From assembly GCF_003586445.1 (NCBI RefSeq), contig NZ_CP030028.1, positions 1,316,501-1,380,500 on the forward strand: DNA of 64,000 nt, read 5' to 3'. The notes beneath the pieces are model-generated. The model had not been told where the DNA came from, made no database searches, and worked only from the letters and a program-made list of their open reading frames with translations. The translations under genes were made by a program, and so were the position numbers. This stretch comes from Bacillus sp. Y1. Lineage in GTDB: Bacteria; Bacillota; Bacilli; Bacillales; Cytobacillaceae. This document shows, piece after piece, positions 29,468-37,912 of this stretch; position 1 is the first letter of the stretch; every line of letters starts with the position of its first letter.

Positions 29468-30397
29468 ATGATTAAATATATTGGCCAAAGGGTCATTTAT
29501 ATGATAATTACTCTATTTCTAATTGCCTCAATGACGTTTTTCTTAATGAAGCTTGTTCCAGGAACACCATTTAAAAACCAAGCAAAAATGTCAGATGAGC
29601 AACTTGAGATGATGCTTGAATATTATAAGCTTGATGAACCAGTTCCCGTTCAGTATGTGGCGTATATGACAAACTTAGTTAAGGGTGACTTAGGTACTTC
29701 TTATCAGTTTGCCAATACACCAGTATCAGAATTATTAGGTGCAAGGATTGGTGCCTCTGCTTTATTAGGCTTTCAAGCACTATTAGTAGGTACGATTGTA
29801 GGTATTATTCTTGGGGTATTAGGAGCTCTAAGGCAAAATACGTGGGTAGATTATGGAACGACCTTTATAGCTGTTATTGGTAAATCCATTCCTTCATTTG
29901 TTTTTGCTGGATTGCTTCAATATTATATAGGTGTAAAATTAGGTTGGTTCCCTGTTGCGTTCTGGAAAGGCCCTGAATACACCGTTATGCCAACGATTGC
30001 ACTCTCAATGTTCCCAATTGCCATTGCAGCTCGTTTTATGAGAACTGAAATGGTAGAAGTATTAGGTTCAGATTATATTACTTTAGCAAGAGCAAAAGGT
30101 GCAAACTACTTTGAAATTGCATTTAAGCATGCGTTAAGAAATGCTTTAATTCCAGTTATTACTGTATTAGGTCCGCTTGCTGTAAGCTTAATGACTGGTT
30201 CCCTTGTTATTGAAAAGATTTTCTCTGTTCCAGGACTAGGAGAGCAGTTTGTAAAATCTGTTCAGGTGAATGACTATTCGGTCATAATGGCGACAACTTT
30301 GTTATTTGCGTTCCTATTTATTGTTGTTATTTTAGTGGTTGATATTCTTTATGGATTGATTGATCCAAGAATTCGTTTAGCGGGAGGGAAGAAATAA
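29468..30397 (+). CDS. oppB: Oligopeptide ABC transporter permease OppB
   Basis: The 309-residue permease has the usual start (IGQRVIYMIITLFLIASMTFFLMKLVPGTPF), about six helices and the EAA-type loop DYITLARAKGANYFEIAFKHALRNAL. The start is ATG 29468 after TAGGAGG. The stop overlaps the oppC start by one base (TAATG). Confidence 0.94.
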   Translation: MIKYIGQRVIYMIITLFLIASMTFFLMKLVPGTPFKNQAKMSDEQLEMMLEYYKLDEPVPVQYVAYMTNLVKGDLGTSYQFANTPVSELLGARIGASALLGFQALLVGTIVGIILGVLGALRQNTWVDYGTTFIAVIGKSIPSFVFAGLLQYYIGVKLGWFPVAFWKGPEYTVMPTIALSMFPIAIAARFMRTEMVEVLGSDYITLARAKGANYFEIAFKHALRNALIPVITVLGPLAVSLMTGSLVIEKIFSVPGLGEQFVKSVQVNDYSVIMATTLLFAFLFIVVILVVDILYGLIDPRIRLAGGKK

Positions 30398-31425
30398 TGG
30401 CACAATTTGATGAGAAAATCAGCAAAGACCAATTTGAGCCCGCTATTATTGACGCATCAACAAGTGAGCGCATTTCTAAACCAAGTCTAAACTATTGGCA
30501 GGATGCGTGGTTACGAGTTAGAAAAAACAAAGGTGCGATTGTAAGTTTAGTAGTGATCGGAATTTTAATTATTATGGCTTTAATTGGGCCATCATTAAGT
30601 AAATTTGAGTTTGATAAGCAAAACACGAAACATGCAAACTTACCACCTCGTATTGAGGCATTAGAAAATATATCTTGGTTACCATTTGATGGAACAAGAA
30701 CATTAAAAAATGGCAATGTGGTAAATCCATATGAGCAAAAGCAAATTGAAGAGTACTACTGGTTTGGTACGGATGCTCTTGGAAGAGACCAATTTTCACG
30801 TGTTTGGAAAGGGATGCAAATCTCTCTATATATTGCATTTCTAGCAGCTTTTATTGATATGGTTATCGGTGTTGCCTTCGGTGCTATTTCTGGTTACTTT
30901 GGTGGACGTATTGATAATATTATGCAAAGAATCATTGAAGTACTTTCGGGAATTCCAAATCTAGTAATTGTTATTTTAATGATTATTGTTTTGAAGCCGG
31001 GGATTATATCAATTACAGTAGCATTGACAATTACCGGTTGGGTGAGTATGGCGCGTGTCGTTCGTGCCCAAGTACTAAAATTAAAAAACCAAGAATTTGT
31101 TTTAGCGTCTCGCACACTTGGTGCTAGCCATGCGAATATTATCTTTAAACATTTAATTCCTAATCTCGCAGGTGTTATCATTATTAACACAATGTTTACG
31201 ATCCCTAACGCAATATTCTTTGAAGCCTTCTTGAGCTTTATCGGTTTAGGTCTTCAAGAGCCATTAGCATCATTAGGAACACTTATTGATGAAGGATTTA
31301 AATCAATGATTGCCTTCCCATATCAAATGCTAGTTCCAGCAATTATTATTTCTGTCATTATGATTGCATTTAATATGATTGCAGATGGTCTTCGTGACGC
31401 GTTAGATCCTAAAATGAGAGACTAA
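30397..31425 (+). CDS. oppC: Oligopeptide ABC transporter permease OppC
   Basis: The 342-residue permease has a cytosolic tail, a first helix (GAIVSLVVIGILIIMALIGP), an extracellular insert, the loop WFGTDALGRDQFSRVW, and an EAA-type loop (VLASRTLGASHANIIFKHLIPN). It is longer than AppC by about 37 residues because of the insert between helix 1 and helix 2. GGGAGGG stands before the ATG. It pairs with OppB. Confidence 0.94.
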   Translation: MAQFDEKISKDQFEPAIIDASTSERISKPSLNYWQDAWLRVRKNKGAIVSLVVIGILIIMALIGPSLSKFEFDKQNTKHANLPPRIEALENISWLPFDGTRTLKNGNVVNPYEQKQIEEYYWFGTDALGRDQFSRVWKGMQISLYIAFLAAFIDMVIGVAFGAISGYFGGRIDNIMQRIIEVLSGIPNLVIVILMIIVLKPGIISITVALTITGWVSMARVVRAQVLKLKNQEFVLASRTLGASHANIIFKHLIPNLAGVIIINTMFTIPNAIFFEAFLSFIGLGLQEPLASLGTLIDEGFKSMIAFPYQMLVPAIIISVIMIAFNMIADGLRDALDPKMRD

Positions 31426-31440
31426 GGCAGGTGAAATAAG

Positions 31441-32481
31441 ATGTCAAAAATATTAGAAGTAAATAACTTAAATATATCTTTCCATACGTTTGCTGGTGAA
31501 GTAAAAGCGATTCGTGGAGCGAACTTTCATCTTAATAAAGGTGAAACTCTTGCCATCGTTGGGGAATCTGGTTCAGGGAAGTCTGTAACAACAAAGGCTA
31601 TTATGCGTCTTTTACCTGAGAGTAACTCTGAGATTAAAGAGGGCGAAATCCTATTTGATGGAAAAGATTTAACAAAATTATCGGACAAGCAAATGCAAAC
31701 GATTCGTGGTAAGGAAATCTCAATGATTTTTCAGGATCCAATGACTTCTTTAAATCCAACAATGACTGTTGGTAAGCAAATCATGGAACCAATTATTAAA
31801 CACCAAAATATGAGTAAATCTGCTGCTAAGCAACGTGCGATTGAGCTTTTAAAGCTTGTTGGAATTCCAATGGCTGAGGAACGCTTCAAACAATATCCTC
31901 ATCAATTCTCTGGTGGGATGAGACAAAGGGTTGTAATTGCGATCGCTTTAGCATGTAATCCCAAAGTATTGATTGCTGACGAACCAACAACTGCTTTAGA
32001 TGTAACGATTCAAGCACAAATTTTGGAACTAATGAAAGATCTGCAGAAAAAGATTGATACTTCTATAATCTTTATTACGCATGACTTAGGTGTGGTTGCC
32101 AATGTAGCAGACCGAGTAGCGGTTATGTACGGTGGGAAAATTATTGAGATCGGTACTGTAGATGAAATTTTCTACAATCCGCAACACCCGTATACATGGG
32201 GGCTAATTAGCTCGATGCCAGATTTGGATACAGCTGAAGCTGAGCTTTATGCTATTCCAGGATCACCACCAGACCTACTTAACCCGCCAAAGGGAGATGC
32301 GTTTGCACCGCGTAACGAATATGCGATGAAAATTGATTTAGAACAAGAACCTCCAATGTTTAAAGTTTCGGATACTCATTATGCAGCAACATGGCTTCTT
32401 CATCCGGATGCTCCAAAGGTAGAGCCACCAGCAGCTGTTATGAAGAGAAGAGAAATGTATCCAGGTTACAATAATAAATAA
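31441..32481 (+). CDS. oppD: Oligopeptide ABC transporter, ATP-binding protein OppD
   Basis: The 346-residue ATPase has Walker A GESGSGKS, signature FSGGMRQRVVIAIAL and Walker B VLIADEPTTALD. The C-terminal domain has FAPRNEYAM where AppD has a cysteine group, so the iron-sulphur type motif is absent here. ATG 31441 follows AGGTGAAA. Confidence 0.94.
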   Translation: MSKILEVNNLNISFHTFAGEVKAIRGANFHLNKGETLAIVGESGSGKSVTTKAIMRLLPESNSEIKEGEILFDGKDLTKLSDKQMQTIRGKEISMIFQDPMTSLNPTMTVGKQIMEPIIKHQNMSKSAAKQRAIELLKLVGIPMAEERFKQYPHQFSGGMRQRVVIAIALACNPKVLIADEPTTALDVTIQAQILELMKDLQKKIDTSIIFITHDLGVVANVADRVAVMYGGKIIEIGTVDEIFYNPQHPYTWGLISSMPDLDTAEAELYAIPGSPPDLLNPPKGDAFAPRNEYAMKIDLEQEPPMFKVSDTHYAATWLLHPDAPKVEPPAAVMKRREMYPGYNNK

Positions 32482-32493
32482 GGAGGTAAATCA

Positions 32494-33423
32494 ATGGAAA
32501 CTAGAAAGAAATTGCTTGAAATTAAAAATTTAAAGCAATACTTTAATGTTGGTAAGCCAAACGAAGTAAAAGCAGTCGATGGAATTAGTTTCGATATATA
32601 TGAGGGTGAAACATTAGGCCTCGTAGGAGAGTCAGGATGTGGGAAATCTACAACTGGTCGAACAATTATTCGACTTTATGATGCTACAGACGGAGAGGTT
32701 TTATACGATGGGGTTAATGTACATGGGAAAAAATCTAAGGAAGAGTTAAAGGCATTTAATCATAAAATGCAAATGATCTTCCAGGATCCATACGCTTCAT
32801 TAAATCCAAGAATGAAAGTTTCTGATGTAATTGCTGAAGGGATCGACATCCATGGTCTAGCAAAAACGAAAGAAGATCGAATGAACAAAGTGTATGAACT
32901 ATTAGAAACGGTTGGATTAAACAAAGAGCATGCGAACCGTTATCCACATGAATTCTCAGGTGGTCAAAGACAACGTATTGGTATAGCTCGTGCTCTAGCA
33001 GTTGATCCAGACTTCATCATTGCTGACGAACCTATCTCAGCTCTTGACGTGTCAATTCAAGCACAAGTTGTTAACTTGATGAAAAAGCTACAAAAGGAAA
33101 AAGGGTTAACTTACTTGTTTATTGCGCATGACCTTTCAATGGTGAAGTATATCAGTGACCGAATTGGAGTTATGTACTTTGGAAAGCTTGTTGAACTAGC
33201 TCCAGCAGATGAATTATATAATAATCCGAAGCACCCATACACTCGATCTTTGCTTTCTGCAATTCCACTTCCAGATCCTATATCAGAGCGTTCAAGAAAA
33301 CGCAAAACTTATGATCCCAAAATGCATAATTACCAAGCGGATGAATCCGTTGAATTACGTGAAGTATCACCAGGACATTTCGTTCTATGTTCTGAGAAGG
33401 AATTCGCACAATACATGAAATAA
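32494..33423 (+). CDS. oppF: Oligopeptide ABC transporter, ATP-binding protein OppF
   Basis: The 309-residue ATPase has Walker A GESGCGKSTTGR, signature FSGGQRQRIGIARAL and Walker B FIIADEPISALD. It is about 30 residues shorter than AppF at the C-terminus and lacks that protein's cysteine group. ATG 32494 follows AAGGAGGT. It closes the opp operon and is followed by a strong terminator. Confidence 0.94.
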   Translation: METRKKLLEIKNLKQYFNVGKPNEVKAVDGISFDIYEGETLGLVGESGCGKSTTGRTIIRLYDATDGEVLYDGVNVHGKKSKEELKAFNHKMQMIFQDPYASLNPRMKVSDVIAEGIDIHGLAKTKEDRMNKVYELLETVGLNKEHANRYPHEFSGGQRQRIGIARALAVDPDFIIADEPISALDVSIQAQVVNLMKKLQKEKGLTYLFIAHDLSMVKYISDRIGVMYFGKLVELAPADELYNNPKHPYTRSLLSAIPLPDPISERSRKRKTYDPKMHNYQADESVELREVSPGHFVLCSEKEFAQYMK

Positions 33424-33425
33424 TA

Positions 33426-33455
33426 AAAACGATCTCGAAGACGAGATCGTTTTTC
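33426..33455. terminator. Terminator of the opp operon
   Basis: AAAACGATCTCG pairs perfectly with CGAGATCGTTTT (twelve bases, four-base loop) with T-runs on both strands. A second imperfect hairpin lies at 33477-33515 (ACGT-ATCATAAG with CTTACGATACGT), before the convergent small gene. Confidence 0.93.
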
Positions 33456-33533
33456 ATTTGAAGAAAGATACGCTATACGTTATCATAAGTAAAAAGTGAA
33501 GCGCTTACGATACGTGATAAAGAAATAAAAATA

Positions 33534-33719
33534 TTATTTTCTTTTTCCGCCAACTTGTTTCCAGCCGGTTTGAAATTTTGCTGATTGGTCTACAAATTCT
33601 GTTTTTTGTTTACCACCAAACAACTTCTCTCCAATTCCATTTGTAACGACTCCTAAAACAGCGGTGATTCCAATAATTAATAAGGCAACAATGGTAAGGT
33701 CGGTAATATAATTAACCAT
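33534..33719 (-). CDS. Small single-helix membrane protein
   Basis: The 61-residue protein has one hydrophobic N-terminal helix (LTIVALLIIGITAVLGVVT) and a basic, polar tail (KLFGGKQKTEFVD, then GGKRK). A strong AAAGGAGG stands nine bases before its ATG. It lies between opp and yjbC on the opposite strand. I recognise no family. The strong ribosome site and clean ends support a real gene. Confidence 0.65.
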   Translation of the reverse strand: MVNYITDLTIVALLIIGITAVLGVVTNGIGEKLFGGKQKTEFVDQSAKFQTGWKQVGGKRK

Positions 33720-33898
33720 AATAAACCTCCTTTATGAATAACTGGCGTAAGCGCGATTATGTAATTCCCACTACTTTCTATTCTAAAGAATTATCCTTAG
33801 TATGAAAAGAGTAATATTAACAAAAAATTGTATCGTAAGAAATCTTTCTATATTCAAATATAGTTCATAAACGATAAATCCATTAAAAGGAGTATTAT

Positions 33899-34474
33899 AT
33901 GCACTGGTATGAAAAATTAAATCAATATTTTCCAATTGAAGAAATGAAGTCAAAGGAACATATGGAAACCCTTCTAAAAGAGAAATCGTCTATATATCAC
34001 AAAGACGAAGGAAATTATCACGTGTTAATGTATGCGGAATTTGACCAGTTTATATTTATTGATTATTTATATGTTTCTGGTGAAGCGAGAGGGAAGGGGT
34101 TAGGACATCAACTTTTAGAAAAGCTGAAACAGAAGGAAAAACCAATCATTTTAGAAGTTGAACCAATTAACTATAAAGATAGTGATACAGAACAGAGATT
34201 ACGTTTTTATAAACGTGAAGGTTTTGAGCATGCAAGCAAAATTGGATATGAAAGAAGATCGTTAGCAACAAATGAAGTGAATACTATGGAAATTCTTTAT
34301 TGGTCACCTGGACATGAAAGCGAAGAGGCGATATTTGAAGGTATGAAACAAGCATATAAATTGATTCACACATATAAGGATATCGAGTTTTATGGAGAGT
34401 CATATGAACCAGTAGAAGAGGTATTAAGTTTTGACCAAAAACATGAGACAACGGACCTATTAAAAGATATTTAA
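33899..34474 (+). CDS. yjbC: GNAT-family acetyltransferase YjbC
   Basis: The 191-residue protein has a GNAT core with the acetyl-CoA loop VSGEARGKGLGHQLL at about 60-74, followed by a C-terminal extension of about 80 residues. It lies directly before spx as in B. subtilis, where yjbC and spx can be co-transcribed under several stress sigma factors. The substrate is unknown. ATG 33899 follows AAAAGGAG. Confidence 0.85.
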   Translation: MHWYEKLNQYFPIEEMKSKEHMETLLKEKSSIYHKDEGNYHVLMYAEFDQFIFIDYLYVSGEARGKGLGHQLLEKLKQKEKPIILEVEPINYKDSDTEQRLRFYKREGFEHASKIGYERRSLATNEVNTMEILYWSPGHESEEAIFEGMKQAYKLIHTYKDIEFYGESYEPVEEVLSFDQKHETTDLLKDI

Positions 34475-34484
34475 CGAATTTTGG

Positions 34485-34514
34485 ACAGTTGCCACTGTGA
34501 GGTGACTGTTTTTC
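34485..34514 (+). terminator. Terminator after yjbC
   Basis: ACAGTTGCC pairs with GGTGACTGT (two G-T pairs) around a seven-base loop and is followed by GTTTTTC. It would separate yjbC from spx, with partial read-through possible. Confidence 0.65.
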
Positions 34515-34627
34515 ATTTTCATTAGCTAAATGAGAATTAATATTAAGGTTTACTCCAACTAAAATCTGGGTAAATAAAGTAGAAACATAAAAATATTCGA
34601 GTTTTTTTAAAAAAAGAAAGAAAAAAA

Positions 34628-34656
34628 TGAAACTTTTCTCTCACCTAGTACGTATA
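34628..34656 (+). promoter_or_regulatory. Candidate ECF sigma (SigM/SigW type) promoter upstream of spx
   Basis: TGAAAC (34628-34633) and CGTATA (34651-34656) are 17 bases apart, the -35 and -10 forms used by extracytoplasmic sigma factors of Bacillus (usual spacing about 16). It lies in the 384-base stretch between yjbC and spx, which holds no gene. In B. subtilis this stretch is known to carry both a sigma-A and an ECF promoter for spx. Confidence 0.55.
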
Positions 34657-34738
34657 TAGACTATCTAGCCAATAAATTTATTGTATTATTGTAATTTAAA
34701 ACTTTCGAAAAAAGGATACCTTTTTACTCAGATTTGAT

Positions 34739-34753
34739 GTATAATAATTAATA
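34739..34753 (+). promoter_or_regulatory. PerR-box-like site over a TATAAT in the spx upstream region
   Basis: GTATAATAATTAATA matches 11 of the 14 fixed positions of the PerR box TTATAATNATTATAA and includes TATAAT (34740-34745). B. subtilis spx is repressed by PerR and YodB at its intergenic promoter. The region is very AT-rich and no convincing -35 was found, so this is tentative. Confidence 0.3.
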
Positions 34754-34858
34754 TAAATTACTAATTTAAAGTAATTTTAAATAATAATACGTCAAATGAC
34801 CAAAATATCTCCCAACATAGATTTTATAAGTTAAATTTAAAGGAGTGTGAGTTAGTTA

Positions 34859-35254
34859 ATGGTAACATTATACACTTCACCAAGTTGTACATCATGCCGT
34901 AAAGCGAAAATTTGGCTAGAAGAACACGATATTCCTTATACAGAGAGAAATATTTTTTCTGAACCATTATCTATTGATGAAATCAAAGAGATTCTTCGTA
35001 TGACTGAAGATGGAACAGATGAAATTATTTCAACTAGATCAAAAACGTTTCAAAAGCTAGATGTTAATTTAGAGACTATGCCTCTTCAGGATTTATTCGA
35101 GTTAATCAAAGATAACCCTGGTTTACTGCGTAGACCAATCATCATTGATGAGAAGAGACTTCAAGTCGGGTATAATGAGGATGAAATCCGTCGCTTCCTA
35201 CCAAGAAGAGTCCGAACGTTTCAATTGCGTGAAGCTCAACGCCTGGTTAATTAA
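34859..35254 (+). CDS. spx: Transcriptional regulator Spx
   Basis: The 131-residue ArsC-like protein has the redox switch Cys10-Thr-Ser-Cys13 in SPSCTSCRK, the LLRRPIIID segment that contacts RNA polymerase, and the flexible C-terminal tail that ClpXP recognises. Spx binds the RNA polymerase alpha C-terminal domain and directs the thiol-stress response. Its adaptor YjbH is encoded in this same window. ATG 34859 is 11 bases after AGGAGTG, a slightly long spacing. Confidence 0.96.
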   Translation: MVTLYTSPSCTSCRKAKIWLEEHDIPYTERNIFSEPLSIDEIKEILRMTEDGTDEIISTRSKTFQKLDVNLETMPLQDLFELIKDNPGLLRRPIIIDEKRLQVGYNEDEIRRFLPRRVRTFQLREAQRLVN

Positions 35255-35261
35255 ATGATTG

Positions 35262-35290
35262 AAACCTTCGAATAGAATCGAAGGTTTTTT
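35262..35290 (+). terminator. Terminator of spx
   Basis: AAACCTTCGA pairs with TCGAAGGTTT (ten bases) around a six-base loop and leads into six T residues. Confidence 0.92.
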
Positions 35291-35486
35291 ATCTATTATT
35301 GGTTTAAAAATAGCTATAATAGATAATTATGTAGGAAGAAAAGTATTAAATATGGGTGTTAGTTGGTTTTTTGAAAAGTGTAACATTTTATTTCCCTTTA
35401 TTGTATTTTTGTCATAAAATATAAATACGAGGCAACAATACGGTTAACACATGCCTCAGGAAATACTAAAGACTAGATCGTTTTTC

Positions 35487-35525
35487 TGCATGAGGGTAAG
35501 TCCCTTCCAAAAATGCAAGAAGGGA
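35487..35525 (+). promoter_or_regulatory. Alternative RNA hairpins over the mecA ribosome site
   Basis: TCCCTTC (35501-35507) can pair with GAAGGGA (35519-35525), covering the mecA ribosome site GGGAGAGG. The same CCCT (35502-35505) can pair instead with AGGG (35493-35496) within an outer TGCAT/ATGCA stem (35487-35491, 35513-35517), which would free the site. The two folds exclude each other. A further GAGGCA/TGCCTC hairpin lies at about 35429-35457. No known riboswitch was recognised. Confidence 0.45.
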
Positions 35526-35535
35526 GAGGTTAGTG

Positions 35536-36204
35536 TTGGAAATCGAACGTATTAACGATAATACAGTCAAGTTTTATATTTCATACGGGGATATTGAAGA
35601 AAGAGGATTTGACCGTGATGAAATCTGGTATAATCGTGAAAAAAGTGAAGAGCTTTTTTGGGAAATGATGGATGAGGTTCATCAAGAGGAAGAATTTATG
35701 ATTGAAGGCCCTCTTTGGATCCAGGTCCAGGCTCTTGACAAAGGTCTTGAAGTTCTCGTAACAAAAGCACAAATATCAAAAGATGGGCAGAAGTTCGAAC
35801 TTCCTATCACAGATGAAAGGCTGAAAGATATTCCTGTAGATGAAAGAATTGAGGAATTGCTTGATCAGCATTTTAATACAAAAGCAGACGATGAAGATGA
35901 TGATTCATACGAAGATACACTAGAGTTTCTAATTGCTTTTAAAGACTTTGAAGACTTAATATCACTCTCAAATCGAAATATTTTAGAAGACTTATCAACA
36001 AAACTATATTCCTTCGAAGGTAAATATTATTTATATGTTGATTTTCCTGAAGAGGAGTATGATGAAGAGGATATCGATAATAGCTTAAGTTTATTATTAG
36101 AATATGGACATGAAACAGCGATCACCATTCATCGTGTAGAAGAGTATGGAAAACTAATTATGTCTGAGAATGTTTTCTCTGAAATAAGAAGACACTTTAA
36201 ATAA
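35536..36204 (+). CDS. mecA: ClpCP adaptor MecA
   Basis: MecA brings ComK and other substrates to ClpCP. TTG 35536 gives 222 residues beginning with EIERINDNTVKFYISYGDIE, as in known MecA. A GTG one codon earlier is too close to the ribosome site GGGAGAGG. The N-terminal ComK-binding part, a very acidic linker (ADDEDDDSYEDT, about 116-127), and the C-terminal ClpC-binding part are all present. In B. subtilis yjbE lies between spx and mecA; here it is absent. Confidence 0.95.
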   Translation: MEIERINDNTVKFYISYGDIEERGFDRDEIWYNREKSEELFWEMMDEVHQEEEFMIEGPLWIQVQALDKGLEVLVTKAQISKDGQKFELPITDERLKDIPVDERIEELLDQHFNTKADDEDDDSYEDTLEFLIAFKDFEDLISLSNRNILEDLSTKLYSFEGKYYLYVDFPEEEYDEEDIDNSLSLLLEYGHETAITIHRVEEYGKLIMSENVFSEIRRHFK

Positions 36205-36208
36205 TTAT

Positions 36209-36236
36209 CCGATTTCAATAAATGAAATCGGTTTTT
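36209..36236 (+). terminator. Terminator of mecA
   Basis: CCGATTTCA pairs with TGAAATCGG (nine bases) around a five-base loop and leads into GTTTTTT-like bases. Confidence 0.88.
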
Positions 36237-36308
36237 TACTTTTCGGACAAAGAGTTTATCCTCTTACTTTTGAGGGAAAAGTAAGGCAATGTTTTAGAGG
36301 GGGTAGCT

Positions 36309-37820
36309 ATGAAAAATTTCGTTAGAATTCTTTTATTTGTTGCTGTTTTAGCTATTCTTTATTTTCTTCTCCAAGGAAAAGTGTATGAAGGATTATTCCG
36401 ATATATTAGTATTCTAACTACATTATCGGTTATTTTTATTGGAGCAGTAATCTTTTTAGAAAATAGACATCCTACACAGACATTAACATGGTTAATCGTA
36501 CTTGGTAGTTTTCCATTAGTAGGTTTCTTTTTTTATTTGCTGTTTGGAAGGAACCATAGAAAGGAAAGAATGTTTCGTCGTAAATTTTTCCTTGACCAAC
36601 AAAATTACTTGAAATACGAACGTGGAAGAGACCCTATTAGTGAAGAAAAGATAAAAGTACTGGGGGAAGATCAGCAAAGGTTATTCCATTTGGCCCACCG
36701 TATAGGCCATAGTCCGATATCATTTGCCACATCTACTAAGGTGTTATCAAATGGCGATTCCACCTTTTATGAAATTTTGGAAGAGCTTAAAAAGGCTATG
36801 CATCATATCCATTTGGAATATTATATCGTTCGCCACGATGAGATTGGCCAACAAATAAAAAAAATCTTGATACATAAGGTGAAAGAAGGTGTGAAAGTTC
36901 GCTTTCTATATGACGCTGTGGGATCGTGGAAGCTGCCGAGCGTATACATAGAAGAGCTTAAAGAAGCTGGAGTGGAGGTCGTTCCATTTGGTCCGGTTCG
37001 TATCCCTTTCTTAAATAGTAAATTTAACTTCAGAAACCATCGTAAAATTATTGTCATAGACGGGAATATTGGGTTTGTTGGAGGATTAAATATTGGTGAT
37101 GAATATTTAGGTCGTAATGATACCTTTGGATTTTGGAGAGATACACACTTACTTGTAAAAGGAGAAGCGGTAAGAACGCTACAGTTAATTTTCCTTCAAG
37201 ATTGGTACTATATGACGAACCAAAGCTTTCTTAATTCTGAATACCTTTCACCTGTTCTTGAGGAAAACATTCATGGTGGCGTTCAGTTAATTGCTGGTGG
37301 TCCAGATAATGAACATAGTGTGATTAAGACGATTTTTTTTGCTATGATTACCTCTGCTAAGGAATCTGTTTGGATTGCTTCTCCCTATTTCATTCCAGAT
37401 GAAGATATTTTCTCAGCAATAAAAGTAGCTGCATTGAGTGGTATTGATGTACGTATTCTTGTGCCTTATAAACCGGATAAACGGATTGTATTTCATGCTT
37501 CCCGTTCCTATTTTCCAGAGCTTTTGGAGGCTGGTGTCAAAGTGTACGAATACGAAAAAGGATTTATGCATAGTAAAATATTAATTATCGATAAGAAGAT
37601 TGCTTCTATAGGTACATCGAATATGGATATGAGAAGTTTTCATTTAAACTTTGAAGTAAATGCCTTTTTATATGGTACAAGAAGTGTTGAAATGTTAGTC
37701 CATGAATATGAAAGTGATATTACTTTTTCTAGGCAGATTAATCTTGCTCAATTTACAAAGCGTCATTTTGGATTAAAGCTGTTAGAATCTACATCGAGGC
37801 TATTATCTCCACTTTTATAA
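36309..37820 (+). CDS. cls: Cardiolipin synthase
   Basis: The 503-residue membrane enzyme has two N-terminal helices (VRILLFVAVLAILYFLL and YISILTTLSVIFIGAVIF), then two phospholipase D modules with HKD motifs at His244 (HRKIIVIDGNIGFVGG) and His421 (HSKILIIDKKIASIG). It condenses two phosphatidylglycerols to cardiolipin. Location between mecA and coiA differs from B. subtilis but is seen in related Bacillus genomes as far as I recall. ATG 36309 follows AGAGGGGG. Which paralogue it is cannot be told. Confidence 0.93.
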   Translation: MKNFVRILLFVAVLAILYFLLQGKVYEGLFRYISILTTLSVIFIGAVIFLENRHPTQTLTWLIVLGSFPLVGFFFYLLFGRNHRKERMFRRKFFLDQQNYLKYERGRDPISEEKIKVLGEDQQRLFHLAHRIGHSPISFATSTKVLSNGDSTFYEILEELKKAMHHIHLEYYIVRHDEIGQQIKKILIHKVKEGVKVRFLYDAVGSWKLPSVYIEELKEAGVEVVPFGPVRIPFLNSKFNFRNHRKIIVIDGNIGFVGGLNIGDEYLGRNDTFGFWRDTHLLVKGEAVRTLQLIFLQDWYYMTNQSFLNSEYLSPVLEENIHGGVQLIAGGPDNEHSVIKTIFFAMITSAKESVWIASPYFIPDEDIFSAIKVAALSGIDVRILVPYKPDKRIVFHASRSYFPELLEAGVKVYEYEKGFMHSKILIIDKKIASIGTSNMDMRSFHLNFEVNAFLYGTRSVEMLVHEYESDITFSRQINLAQFTKRHFGLKLLESTSRLLSPLL

Positions 37821-37856
37821 AAAATCTCCTAGCCGAAAACAGCTAGGAGATTTTTT
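37819..37856. terminator. Terminator of cls
   Basis: A perfect fifteen-base stem, AAAAAATCTCCTAGC with GCTAGGAGATTTTTT, has an eight-base loop. Confidence 0.94.
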
Positions 37857-37912
37857 ATGGAGGAATTAACGAGTAAGGAAGAGAATTAATTAATCAGAAA
37901 GGAGATGATTCA

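Noticed and set aside
33477..33515. Second hairpin after opp as a terminator
   Set aside because: It has 11 of 12 pairs possible but no T-run on either strand; mentioned only with the opp terminator.
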